Origin: Hippopus hippopus
Taxonomy: Eukaryota; Mollusca; Bivalvia; Cardiida; Cardiidae
DNA: 64,000 nt
NCBI GenBank assembly: GCA_946811185.2
Contig: OX328106.1
Span: 47,256,311-47,320,310, forward strand
Direction: 5' to 3'
Below, in pieces: positions 45,861-56,588 of this stretch. The position numbers were made by a program, and so were the translations under genes. Under the pieces are notes generated by a model, which was not told the DNA's origin, did not search any database, and saw only the letters and a list, made by a program, of their open reading frames with translations. The first letter of the stretch is position 1. Each line of letters opens with the position of its first letter.

Positions 45861-47360
45861 TTAGCTCACCTGAGCACGAAGTGCTCAAGGTGAGCTTTTG
45901 TGATTGTGTTGTGACAGTCGTGCCTTTTAAGTTGTGCATTCTCTGTAGTCCATAGTCAACTTTTACCTTGTGTACCCTCTAGAGGCCACATTTTCAGTCT
46001 GATACTCATGAAAATTGGTCAGAATGTTTGTCTTGATGATATCTCTGAGGAGTTCAATATGAGTCATGTCGGGTTAAAAACTAGGTCACTAGGTCAACTC
46101 TTAGAAAACCCTTGTGTATGCTTTTGAAGCGACATTTTCTTTCCAATACATTTGAAAATTTTGTAAGAACGTTTGTCATGAAGATATCTTGAACAAGTTG
46201 ATATCTCGAAAATGGTTTATGTCGGGTCGAAAACTAGGTCACTAGGTCAAATCTTAGAAAAACCTATGTATGCTCTAGAGGCCACAAATTTTTGTCTAAT
46301 ACTCTTGAAAGTTGGTCAGAATGTTTGTCTCGATGATATTTGTAGAGAGTTTGAAAATGGGTCATGTGGGGTCAAAAACTAGGTCACTTGGTCAAATCTT
46401 TGAAAAACGTTGTGTACGCTCTAGAGGCCACATTTTCTGAACAATACTTATGAAACTTGGTCAGAATGTTTGTCTTGACGAGTTTGAAAATGGGTCATGT
46501 CAAGTCAAAAACTAGGACACCAGATCAGATCTTAGAAAAACCTTATGTACACTCTAGAGGTCACATTTTCTGTACAATACTCTTGAAGATTAGTGAAAAT
46601 TTTTGTCTTGAAGATATCTTGGATACTTTTGAAAAAGAGTCACATTGGGTAAAAAACTAGGTCACCTGGTCACATATTTCAAAAACCTTGTGTAAGCTCT
46701 AGAGGCCACATTTCCAGTCCAATATCAAGGAAAGTTTGTCATATTGTTTATCTTGATGATATCTTAGAAAAGTTTGAAAAGTGGTCATGTTGGATTAAAA
46801 ACTAGGTCACCAGGTCAAATTTTTGAAAAACCTTGTGTAAGCTCTAGAGGCCACATTTTCATTCTGATACTCATGAAACTTTATCAGAATGTTTGTCTTG
46901 ATGATAACTTTGACGAGTTTGAAAATGGGTCATGTCAAGTCAAAAACAAGGTTACTTACTTAAGTCTTAGGAAAACCCTTTGTATGCTTTGGAGCCCACA
47001 TTTTCAGTGCAAATATCTTGAAAGTTGGTCAGAATGTTTTCCTTGATAATATCTAGGATGAGTTTGAAATTGGGTCATGTCGTTTCAAAAACTAGGTCAT
47101 CAGGACAAATTTTTGATGATCTTGTGTACACTCTAGGGGCTACATTTTTAGTCCAATACCAATAAAACTTCGTCCGAATGTTTGTCTTGATAATATCTTG
47201 GACAAGTTTGAAAATGGGTCATGTCGGGTCAAATAGTAGGTCACTAGAGCAAATCTTAGAAAAACTTTATGTAAACTGTAAAGGCCACATTTTCGGTACA
47301 AGTCATGTTTGGTCAAAATGCTCAGGTGAGCAACCCAGGGCCATCATGGCCCTCTTGTTT
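45861..47360 (+). mobile_element. Helentron-like non-autonomous element with core repeats
   Basis: Starts TTTTTTAGCTCACCTGAGCAC after a T run and ends CATGGCCCTCTTGTTT; the 3' stem-loop GGGCCATCATGGCCC is at 47338-47352. Subterminal inverse repeats are GCTCACCTGAGCA and TGCTCAGGTGAGC. In between are about ten diverged units of ~130-150 bp (GGTCAGAATGTTTGTCTTGA, AAAACTAGGTCACTAGGTCA, CTCTAGAGGCCACATTTTC). Such core-repeat elements are well known in bivalves (pearl/Helentron type). No gene inside. Confidence 0.8.
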
Positions 47361-47414
47361 AAAAAATACTTTAAAGTTGGCCTGAGAGTGCCAAACAAAA
47401 AAATTAAGATTCTA

Positions 47415-47995
47415 ACCCTTTACCACACAATCCAGAGTTTTCACAGCCTTGAGGAAGAAGGCTTTTTAAAGCATTGTTGGAAAATGGAAAACAGTGGTAA
47501 CCAGCATTATCCCCTTTTCTCACAATGTTTTATTCCCTTCAAAGACAAATTTCAGTCCTTGGTTCATGTTCACTTTGTTGTCTGCAATTGCTTTCAGTTT
47601 GGACATGTCTAAAGTTTGACCTGTCCTAAAGACTTAAATCTTTCCTTTCCTCTAAATTTGTATGAGCAATGGCTACAACAAGCACACAGCTGAAGAGGGC
47701 AAATTTTACCAGAAAGCAAGATTTCAGAATTGTCCCAATGAAAACCATTTTCATATCCTGATGAATATAATCTTGCATATCCTTACCACACTATTAACAA
47801 CCCTGAAAGAGAAGGCTTTTGAAAGCATTGTGGAAAAAGGAGAAAATGCTGGTAATCAGCATTTTCTCCTTTTCCCACAATGTTTTCTACCCATCAAAGA
47901 TAGAAATCATTATTTTAGCAAGATTTAATTTGCTATCTGTGACTGCTATCAATTTAGTGCAGGCCAGAATTTTGTCGTTTGGTAAAGAGTTAAAC
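47415..47995. mobile_element. Two family B elements
   Basis: Copies at about 47415-47640 and 47780-47995; the second has long core arms (GGAAAAAGGAGAAAATGCTGG). Confidence 0.8.
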
Positions 47996-48002
47996 TATAG
48001 CT

Positions 48003-48290
48003 GAGTTTGGTAGCTCAGTTTGTTATGTGCAGGGCTTGAAAGCCAGGGATTATTGGTTCAAATCCCCAGCTTAGCCAATTCAGTCTCAGGGTTGATGATA
48101 TTGATTGCAAAAGGATTTATTCCTCTGTAGCTAATATTTTTCGATAATGTTTATGTGAGAAAGCAGCCAGTGGCTTGGAAAGAGTGACGTGCAAAGTACC
48201 AGGAACTAAAACTCTAGGAGAAGATAGATGCTCTTGCCCCTGGGATATAACGGAAATAGTGTTGATAATTGAATTGGATACCCTATATAC
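48003..48290 (+). mobile_element. tRNA-derived SINE, plus strand
   Basis: GGTAGCTCAGTTTG (A box) and TGGTTCAAATCCCC (B box) 38 bp later, then a body with GCAAAAGGATTTATTCCTC and AAGCAGCCAGTGGCTTGG shared with 54317-54600. It starts right after the B element end (GAGTTAAACTATAG). Confidence 0.75.
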
Positions 48291-48299
48291 CCTATAAAC

Positions 48300-48665
48300 A
48301 AAGAATTACCTTGTAATATGATTGATTGATTAACTGTTTTTGTTTACTTATGGCCTTCAGTTGCCCATATTTATGACGCCCCAAGAAGACTTTTTATTAC
48401 GGGCGATGGTGCAGGGTACAGGATGAAACCTAACCCGAGTGATACCTGGTTCTTTAACATGCTCAGTGTATAGCACAGCCACAAGGGACCTCGGTTTAAT
48501 GTCTTATCCACTAGTCAATTCGTAATTTTAGGGGGCCAGCAGGAGGGATCAAACCCACACTCTCAAGTTGCCAGAGATATGATATTCGCAAGTTTTATGC
48601 TCTAGCACCTAATCTATTGGGGCTGGTGATACATGTGGCTCAAACATTATGTGTTATGTACATCA
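48300..48665. other. Intron 3 sequence with a possible tRNA-like remnant
   Basis: AGGAGGGATCAAACCCACACTC at 48541-48562 reads as GGTTTGATCCCTCC on the minus strand (B-box-like), but no A box is clear. Otherwise nothing is recognisable. Confidence 0.3.
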
Positions 48666-48670
48666 TACCT

Positions 48671-48902
48671 TTAACCCTTTACTGCATAATGCCAACTTTT
48701 AATGACCCTGGGAAAGAAGCCTTTTGAAAACATTGTGGGAAAAGGAGAAAATGCTGGTAACCAGCATTTTCTCCTTTTACCACAATGTTTTCTACTCTAT
48801 CAAAGAAAAAAATGCAGAATTTGAGCCACATTGAAATTATCGTCTGCAAATGCTTTCAATTTCGACAAGACTATAATTTTGTCATCTGGTAAAGAGTTAA
48901 CA
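48671..48902. mobile_element. Family B element
   Basis: TTTAACCCTTTACTGCATAATG start, perfectly paired core (GGGAAAAGGAGAAAATGCTG arms), GTCATCTGGTAAAGAGTTAAC end. It ends about 75 bp before exon 4. Confidence 0.85.
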
Positions 48903-48977
48903 CTTTGCACCAGCTGACCTCAATTACATACAATGCATTCATGCATAAAGATAACTTTTTTTTCTGAACTGTTTCAG

Positions 48978-49044
48978 GAGGAGGATGCATGCTTGTCAAG
49001 CTGTCAGTTTCTGAGGGGTTTAAATAGTTCATTGTTACTCACAG
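48978..49044 (+). CDS. Exon 4: last Cys pair of the Cys-box
   Basis: Acceptor CTGTTTCAG ends at 48977; donor ACAG|GTAAGA after 49044. The 22 codons plus one base (phase 1) encode E-E-D-A-C-L-S-S-C-Q-F-L followed by a short tail with an N-S-S sequon. C-L-x-S-C-x-F-L is the motif closing the Cys-box in anosmin-1, where a WAP domain would follow. Here the frame passes directly to an FN3 exon. The distance from C-S-D-I-C to C-L-S-S-C is only five residues, closer to ROS than to vertebrate anosmin-1. Confidence 0.82.
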
Positions 49045-49169
49045 GTAAGAACTAGTATGGCTGTGTGACAACTCATCTTCAGGGCCGCTGGGTGCAACTT
49101 CAGTGCCGAAATGTGCCTCTGATATTTGGTTTGTTATTTGCTGTGTGATATCTTGTTAAAAAATATTTA

Positions 49170-49380
49170 CTCTTAGAGCGCAGAATAAATCTATCACACA
49201 TTTTCATCCAAGAAATATGACCCACATAATTGCAATTTCATAGTTGTTTTTGTCTACAGTGTTTCAGCAAAGCGGACAGCGTAGATTAAAGATCAGGCTG
49301 CACGTTTTGTGCAGCCTAATCTTGATCTACACTGGCCGCAAAGGCAACTATATACTCACGGAAGGCGCTTTAAGGGTTTA
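49170..49380. mobile_element. Family A2 element
   Basis: TACTCTTAGAGCGCAGAATAA start, GTTGTTTTTGTCTACAGTG, core hairpin at about 49277-49335 (GATCAGGCTGCACGTTTTG arms), AAGGCGCTTTAAGGGTTTA end. Second copy of the 21579 type. Confidence 0.75.
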
Positions 49381-49516
49381 AAGAAATACAATTATTGTAA
49401 GTTTTCAAAGAAAGTGTTGAGATATTGCCATAGCTCAGTGGTTACTTGTACATTTATCATGATGCTAAAGCTTCAACATTTTCTGATATCTCCTTCAGTA
49501 CTCAAGGTACCGTACT

Positions 49517-50006
49517 TGGGTCATTCTCTGGCAAAAGGGGGTTTGACTCTGTAATAAATGACAACATTTCAGACTGATCCAAGTTGAAAGCAGACAATAC
49601 TGTTAGTGTGGTAGAAATAATTGGATTTTGTCTGTGAAAGGTTAGAAAACATTGCAGGAAAAGGAGAAAATGCTGTTTACCAGTATTTTCTTCTTTTCCA
49701 ACAATGTTTTCAAAAGGTTTCTTTTTCAGGGACGTTAAAACTCTGTATTGTGTGATGAAGGGTAAGTGTACCTCTGTGATCCATTATACAGAGCAAGATT
49801 AATCATCACATAATAATTATGGATCTATAAAATCCATCTTGTATAATAATTGGCTGAATCTTGAGCTAGATTGGTCTTTTTACATGCAGAAAATTTACCA
49901 AAAGCAAAGAGTATCAAAAAAGGTAAGCTGGCACAGACTGTGCAGGCTGACCTGGGTCGATACTTTTCACAGATGCATTAAACTGCCATGTCGCAGAGCA
50001 AACTTC
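49517..50006. mobile_element. Family C element interrupted by a family B element
   Basis: C left end GGTCATTCTCTGGCAAAAGG stops at GGGTTTGA (49548). A reverse B copy (49548-49764, core GAGAAAATGCTGTTTACCAG) follows; C then resumes with CCTCTGTGATCCATTATAC and runs to the core CTGTGCAGGCTGACCTGGG and AGATGCATTAAAC end (50006). Confidence 0.8.
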
Positions 50007-50218
50007 AAACTAAGGCTGGTTATTAAACATCAGAAGCAGAATGCATCCCCTCAATATATTTTCAACACTGTTATGTCCCTTTTTGAATTTAAGTAGATGC
50101 CCCTTTTTGAAATGAAGTAGTTCTAATGCTTGGAATCAAAGAGTCCTCTTTTATTTCTAAAAGCAACTGCAGCCAAGGATTGACCACACTCTACCCTAAA
50201 AGCTCTGTCATATTTCAG

Positions 50219-50430
50219 AGAATGCAACAAGTGAAGTCATATCTAAACCTGAAATTGTGTGTAAGAACATACCGTACAAGCGAGACAGCTGTGGTCAACA
50301 AAAAGCCAGTATTTTCATTAAATGGGATCTCCAGAGTGCTTTGACAAGTGAAATGAAAATGTTTGTTGTCAGTATACGATGGCGGAAAGGAGAATATGGA
50401 AAAGAAAGTCATTGGTCAGTGGCAAAAATT
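50219..50430 (+). CDS. Exon 5: first half of FN3 domain 1
   Basis: Acceptor CATATTTCAG ends at 50218; donor ATT|GTGAGT after 50430. It enters in phase 1 and leaves in phase 0 (residues 117-187). The start carries an N-A-T sequon and a linker with two Cys. Strand B of an FN3 domain follows with the hallmark Trp (I-F-I-K-W-D-L), then strand C/C' (F-V-V-S-I-R-W-R) and S-H-W-S-V. The C-strand and H-W pair recall FN3-1 of anosmin-1. Nothing in this exon or in intron 4 resembles a WAP four-disulfide core. The start is fixed by splice phase, not by any Met. Confidence 0.88.
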
Positions 50431-50495
50431 GTGAGTACCAGTACATAATGTTGGGAATAGTCTCTTAATTCTGACAAAAGCTTAGCTCTAAGCGT

Positions 50496-51203
50496 GTTAA
50501 CTCTTATTAGCCAAATGACAAAATTGTACTCTTGTCCAAATTCAAAACTGTTGCAGATGACAATTTAGATTTGGCTCAACTGATGAAATCTGACACTGAA
50601 AGTGAGGAAAACATTGCAGGAAAAGGAGAAAGTGCTGGTTACCAGCATTTTCTCCTTTTCCAACAATGTGTTCAGAAGGCACCTTCCCCTAGGTCATACA
50701 GACTGGGGATTGTGTTGTAAAGAGTTAAGGACAATATACAGTGCCTTTGGGGACAGTATAGATCAAGATCAGATTGCACAAAATGTCTTTTCTTAACATG
50801 GACCCACACTGTCTGATGCTTTGGTCAGAGGAGCATTGTATTTGCTATAGATGGGTTTTATTTGCTTACTCAAAATATGTTTGATTTATATGTAGCTTTC
50901 TACATATGTTTTGGGGCAGTCCTATCTTGATCTACATTGAGCTCAAAAGTAACTTTGATTTTCAAAGGTGTTTTAACTCTTTACCACTCAATCCCGACTT
51001 TTTACGACCCTGAGAAAGAAGCCTTTTGAAAACATTGCGGGAAAAGCAGAAAATGCTGGTAACCAGCATTTTCTCCTTTTTCCACATTGTTTTCTACCCT
51101 ATCAAGGACAAGGCCTATTATTTGAGCCCCATCTAAATTGTCGTCTGCAAATGCTTTGAATTTGGACAAGTCTAAAATTTTGTCGTTTGGTAAAGAGTTA
51201 AGG
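50496..51203. mobile_element. Two family B elements with an A-like remnant between
   Basis: Copies at 50496-50729 (-) and 50970-51203 (+), the latter with long core arms; a family A-like GATCAAGATCAGATTGCAC lies at 50761-50779, and another (GATCAAGATCAGGCTGCACAG) at 51231-51251. Confidence 0.75.
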
Positions 51204-51537
51204 GTTATGTTTTCTTTTGTAGGAACACTAGATCAAGATCAGGCTGCACAGCTTCATCTCAAATAGGCTAATTGAGATGCGTCAGATACTGTCATGAATG
51301 GGTGGTTGGGTCATAATGATAAATTATCATAAAGTGGGAACAAGACGGTTGACTGAATGGTGCTTTTACATGGCATTCAATTGTATTTTCGTCATATTAT
51401 TTCAGCAGTTTACTCATTAACCAGTACTAGCCCAGAGCTCTGATGTGTCTTGCCCAGGGCCTCCAGGTTGCTAATTCTGCACCTTTACCACTGAGCCTTG
51501 CGGAAGCTAGGGAAAAATAGGGCCAAGATGGTCCTGA

Positions 51538-53880
51538 AGTCTTTACCAAACAAAAATATTACAGACTTGTTCAAGTTGAGTGCATTTGAAGACAACAATT
51601 TAAGTGTGACACAAATGATGAAACTTGTCTTTAATAGTGTAGAAAACATTGTTAGGAAAAGGAGAAAATGCTGGTTAGCAGCATCATCTTCTTTTCTAAC
51701 AATGTTTCCAAAAGGCTTCTTCCTCAGGGTTGTTAAAACATGAGATTTAGTGGTAAAGGGTTAAGCAATGTCCCTGAAAAAATCTCAGCATCTTATCCCT
51801 GTACCAGACAACAGAATGTTGGACTTTTCCAAGTTGAAAGCATATACCAACAACAAATTAAATGTAGCTGAAATGATGATGATTGTCTGTGAAAGTGAAA
51901 GAAAACCGTGTTGGAATAAGTAAAAATGTTGGTAACCAGCATTTTCTCCTTTCCCCACAGTGTTTTCAAAACCTTTTTTTCCTCTTTTCCACAGGGTTGT
52001 TAAAAGCTGTTATTGTGTGGTAGAAGGTTTATACCATCTTTTAACCCTTTACCACACAATCCTGAGTTTTAACGACCCTGATGTATAGGCCTTTTGAAAA
52101 CATTGTGGGAAAAGTAGAAAATGCTGGTAACCAGCATTTTCTCCTTTTCTCACAATTTTTTTCTATTTGTCTGAAGCTAAACTCTATTTTTCAACTCACG
52201 TGAAAGCTGTCAATTGGGAATGCTTTCAATATCGATTGGCTAAAAAAATTGCCATGTGGTAAAGGGTTAAAGACATGATCTTAAGGTCAATTAGATGATA
52301 GTACATAACAAATTTCAAGGCTTCACCTCAGGCAGAATTCTCTGTTAAAAACAGCACAAGTCTCATAAATTAACCGGGAGGCCTATACTCAATGATGTAG
52401 TTTCTTGCTAAATGTAAATGCCAATAATTAATGATCAATCAGGTTGAGCGACAGTATCCTAAACATACCTATGGTGTGTTCATATCACAATTAACCCTTT
52501 ACCACACAATGTTGGCTTTAAAGATGACCCTGAGGAAGAAGTCGTTTGAAAACCAGCATTTTTTCATTTTCCCACAATGATTTCTATCCTATCAAGGAAA
52601 AAATGCATCATTTGAGCCACATTGAAATTGTTGTCTGCAAACGATTTCAGTTTTACAAGTCTAAAATTTTGTTGTTTGGGAAAGGTTAACCCTTTCCCAA
52701 ACAATCCCTGGTTTTCACGGCCCTGAAAAAGAAGCCTCTTGAAAACATCGTGAGAAAAGGAGAAAATGCTGGTAACCAGCATTTTCTCCTTTTCCCACAA
52801 TGTTTTTTACCCTCTCATAACAAATTTCAATTTTTGAGTCACATTAATTTTGTCATCTGCAAATGTTTTCAGTTTGGACCAGTCCAATATTTTGTCGTTT
52901 GGGAAAGAGTTAAAGGAACTATAGCATGTTTTCGGCAGGTAATGATTCCAAGCTTAGGCTTCTTGTCATCAATCAAGTATCATTTGGAAGAGCTTGGCCA
53001 TGAGCATAAAACTAAATCAGGCATCATTGAACAAAATTTTATGCTAGTCTAAATTGAAAGCATTTGCAGATGAAAAGCTAAATGTGGCTCAAGTGATTGG
53101 ATTTGTCTCTGATAGGTTAGAAAACATTGTAGGAAAAGGAGAGAATGCTGATTATCATAATTTTTTTTCTTTTTCCACAATCATTCCAAAAGCCTTGTTT
53201 TACAGGGTCTTTAATCCTTTACCACACAATCCTGACTTTTAACGACCCTGTGAAAGAAGCCTTTTGAAAACATTGTGGGAAAAGGAGAAAATGCTGGTTA
53301 CCAGCATTTTCTCCTTTTCCCACAATGTTTTCTACCCTTCCCAAAACAAGTTCAATTCTTCTGTCACCTTTGTTTTGTTGTCTGCAAATGCTTTCAGTAT
53401 GGACCAGTCTAAAATTTTGTCATCTGGTAAAGAGTTAAAACTTGGGATTTTGTGGTAATGAGCTAATAGAGTGTCTTATTGACAATAGAAAAGTCTCATC
53501 CCGTGAGGTTGCCTGTACTTGCACAATATGAACAGGATGTGCCAATATGCATGCTTGTTTGCAGAGACCTTTAGAACAAATTGTAGGAAAAGGTGTAAAT
53601 ACTGGTAACCGGCATTTTGTTCTTTACCAACAATGTTTTTAACATTTTCATAGAATTTGAGCAACATTTAAAAAGTCTTTAAATGGCCCTGAGAAAAAAG
53701 GCCTTTGAAAACATTGTAGGAAAAGGAGAAAGTGCTGGTAACCAGCATTTTCTTCTTTGCCCACAATGTTTTCTACCCGACCCAAAGCAAATTACAGTTT
53801 TTGATCCTTTTTTCATTTGTCATCTTCAAATGCTTTCAATTTTGACATGTCCAAAATTTTGTCAGTTGGTAAAGAGAGCA
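51538..53880. mobile_element. Dense cluster of about nine family B elements
   Basis: Copies at about 51538-51766 (-), 51795-52030 (-), 52042-52270 (+), 52493-52689 (+, core half lost), 52690-52912 (+), 53028-53212 (-), 53211-53440 (+), 53565-53665 (partial) and 53670-53880 (+). Several abut end to end, e.g. GGGAAAGGTTAACCCTTTCCC at 52678-52698. Cores at 52690 and 53211 are perfectly or nearly perfectly paired (GAGAAAATGCTGGTAACCAG). Confidence 0.85.
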
Positions 53881-54071
53881 GAGATAATTTCCGTGACTGG
53901 ACAACTTTCTGCCATGTTGTCTGTTATATGTCAGTCTGCTATGTCACAATAATAATATTCCTTTTTTTTTCTCACATACCATATATATTTATATTTATAA
54001 TTGGCCATAGAGACATTCTATACCTGTCAAGAATGAGTATGACGTAATCTACTATTTCCTGTACTTTTCAG

Positions 54072-54201
54072 GTGCCTTATACATTTATAGAAGTGGACAG
54101 TCTGTCCTGTGATACATTTTATCAATTTGCTGTTACCATGGTTACTGTAAATGGTCTCCTAGGTGCCTCAAAAACAACAGACTGGTCTAAAACCTTAACA
54201 G
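54072..54201 (+). CDS. Exon 6: second half of FN3 domain 1
   Basis: Acceptor GTACTTTTCAG ends at 54071; donor ACAG|GTAGGT after 54201. It enters in phase 0 and leaves in phase 1 (residues 188-230 plus a split codon). The sequence shows the FN3 E, F and G strands: F-I-E-V-D-S-L, then the tyrosine-corner stretch T-F-Y-Q-F-A-V-T-M-V-T-V-N-G, then S-K-T. Y-Q-F and V-x-G correspond to Y-x-F-x-V-x-A-x-N-x-x-G of FN3 domains. Exons 5 and 6 together form an FN3 unit flanked by phase-1 introns, typical of exchangeable extracellular modules. Confidence 0.88.
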
Positions 54202-54316
54202 GTAGGTATCAAATTTCATTCATCAGCAAATCATCTCCTCTAATAACAAAATTGCAGCAGAAAACTTTTGAAAAATCCTTATGAATATTGAATACATAAA
54301 GTATCTCTTTTGCACT

Positions 54317-54600
54317 CAGCGTTGGTAGTGCAGTCATTAGCGTACAAGACTTGAGAGCAGAAGGTCGCTGGTTGGAATCCCGAGCTGGGCTAATTTCTTT
54401 TTGAGGTTTGATGATAAGTCATTGCAACAGGATTCATTCCTCTCTCATCACTGATCATTGTTTCAATGATAGTTATGGTGGAAAGCAGCCAGTGGCTTGG
54501 GAAGAAAATTGTGCAAAGTACTGGTAACAGAAACTCCAGCATAGCATAGGTAAGTGCACTTGCAGCTGTGATATTAAAAAATGTAGAAAACCGCATATAA
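54317..54600 (+). mobile_element. tRNA-derived SINE, plus strand
   Basis: GTTGGTAGTGCAGTCATTAG (altered A box) and GCTGGTTGGAATCCCGAG (altered B box), then a body with TTGCAACAGGATTCATTCC and AAGCAGCCAGTGGCTTGG, related to 48003-48290 and, more distantly, to 19885-20120. Confidence 0.7.
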
Positions 54601-54617
54601 TCAATTGATCAATCTTT

Positions 54618-55813
54618 TTGCCAGACAACAAAATTCTAGACTTATCCAAATTGGAAAGCATCTGCCGTGCACATGTTAAATATGGACCAAATAACAGGAG
54701 TTATCTCTGAAAGGGTCGAAAACATTGTTGGAAAAGGTTACCTCCATTTCTCCTTTCCTACAATTTTTTTCAAAAGGCCAGCTCCTTTGGTTTGTTAAAA
54801 CTTGGGTTTGTTTGGTAAAGGATTAGTAAAGTACACCTGGTCCTATTCGGTACACTATTATGCATAGGACTTATTAGTAAACTTAACCTTTTACCAAACA
54901 ATACTGCAGTTTAATAACTTTAATGAAGAAGGCTTTTAAAACAATCTGGTAAAAGGAGAAAATGCTGGTGACCAGCATTTTCTCCCTTATCCACAGTGTT
55001 TTCTACTCTTTTATAGACAAATCACATCATTGGACCATATTTTATTTTTTATCTGCAAATTCTTTCAACTTGGATGAATCTAAAATTTTGTTGTATGGTA
55101 AAGAGTCCGTCAGTCAGAATACGATGTATTTCTGAAAGGAATTTGAATAGAAGACAAAATTTTAGACATGGTTGAAAGCAATTGTAGCGCAGAAACAAAA
55201 CATTGCTGAAATAATGAGATTTGTTTTTGACATAGTAAAAAACTTTGTGGGAAAAAGGAGAAAATGCTGGTTACCAGCATTTTCTCCTTTTACCCTCAAT
55301 GTTTTTAATGGCTTCTTTCCTAAGGGTCCGTGGAGCTTAGGATTGTGTGGAAAGAGTTAAGAAAATGATGCAATGATTTGTTGCTTTCACGTAAGTATGC
55401 ATACATAACGAACAAGTGTGTTAAATTTTCACAGTTTTAGCGAGAAAGTGAAGTTATATATTATTTCCGACATCTAGGAAGGTCATAAATTGTATGTTAC
55501 TGTCACGCTGAAGACAGACGGATTTATTGTGTCAAAGCAATTTTTTTTGGTAGAATATTTTGTTTACACCCTTTATGTAAATAGCATTTTTTCATTTAAC
55601 CCTTTACCACACGATCCCAAGTTTAAGTGACTATGACAGAGAAGGCTTTTGAAGACACATGTGGGAAAAGGAGAAAATGCTGGTAACCAGCATTTTCTCC
55701 TTTTCCCACAATGTTTTCGACCCTATCAAAGACAGAACTACATGTAATTTGTCATCAGCAATTGCTTTCAATTTGGTCATGTTGAAAATTTTGTTGGTTG
55801 GTAAAGAGCTAAT
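54618..55813. mobile_element. Four family B elements
   Basis: Copies at about 54618-54828 (-, core reduced), 54887-55108 (+), 55150-55360 (-) and 55595-55813 (+). The last has the perfect core GGGAAAAGGAGAAAATGCTG and the end TTGGTTGGTAAAGAGCTAA. Confidence 0.8.
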
Positions 55814-55854
55814 TCACTAAGCCCTTAATTAAATACAGTCCAACCTACATTAAC

Positions 55855-56062
55855 CCTTTAGATTGGTCCAAATTGAAAGCTTTTGCAGATTCCAAATTAA
55901 ATGTGACTCAAATGATGTTGGGTAGAAAATGTGAGAAAAGGAGAAAAATGCCTGTTACAAACAGTTTTGACCCATGTCAGCCTGTGTGGACTGCACAGGC
56001 TGACATGGATTGATACTTTTTGCAGATTCAGTAAGCCCCCCTTTTCACAGAGCATGGTCCAT
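55855..56062. mobile_element. B/C chimera
   Basis: A B left part (TTAACCCTTTAGATTGGTCC to GAGAAAAATGCCTGTTAC) runs into the right part of a C element (CAGTTTTGACCCATGTCAGC to CACAGAGCATGGTCC). Neither has its other half nearby. Confidence 0.7.
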
Positions 56063-56189
56063 ACCCATTTGACACAATAAAAATGCTTCAAAATACATTA
56101 TCCTTCAGGGACACAAAATCATCAGTCATGAAAAGTTATAAAACAATAACATGTATATCAAGTAAACGACTGGTCAATCATAATTAACC

Positions 56190-56530
56190 CTTTGAGAGTC
56201 TGGTAGCAGATATTTTCATTTGAGAAATAAGACCTAAATACGTGTACATGCAATTTCAAGTTGTTTTTATCCAAAATGATTAAACAATTGGGACAGTGTA
56301 GATCAAAGATCAGACAGAGTAATTTGCAAAAAAATTTTAGACTCGTCCTTCTAGAAAATATTTTCAGATGACAGATGGGGCTAAAAATGACGGGTTTTGT
56401 CTTTTAAAGATAATGTTTTCAGAAGCTGTTTTCATTAAGGGAGATTGATTTGTCTTTCCAAGAGTGAAAAAAGAAATAGAATTTTCCACTTTTTCCACAT
56501 TGTTTTCAAAACAGATTTCCTCAAAGACAT
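56190..56530. mobile_element. Decayed A2 and B remnants
   Basis: TTAACCCTTTGAGAGTCTGG through GACAGTGTAGATCAAAGATC is the left part of an A2 element (56184-56315). B-like TTTTAGACTCGTCC and TTTTCCACATTGTTTTCAAA follow (56320-56510). Confidence 0.5.
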
Positions 56531-56588
56531 TTAAACAAAGAAATGTTTGTTAACCATGTAAAGATTTATTTTATTTTCTTGTTCATAG

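Noticed and set aside
47178..47612. 144-codon plus-strand frame, the longest in the window
   Set aside because: It spans the end of the Helentron-like core repeats and most of a B element. Not a gene.
49425..49500. tRNA-like sequence starting CATAGCTCAGTGG
   Set aside because: A convincing A box, but the expected B box is only GCTTCAACA and no body is shared with other SINEs.
48978..50219. Possible WAP exon in intron 4
   Set aside because: I looked for a C-x-x-x-x-C-C pattern with flanking Cys between phase-1 splice sites. The intron holds an A2 element, a C element with nested B, and short AT-rich spacers only.
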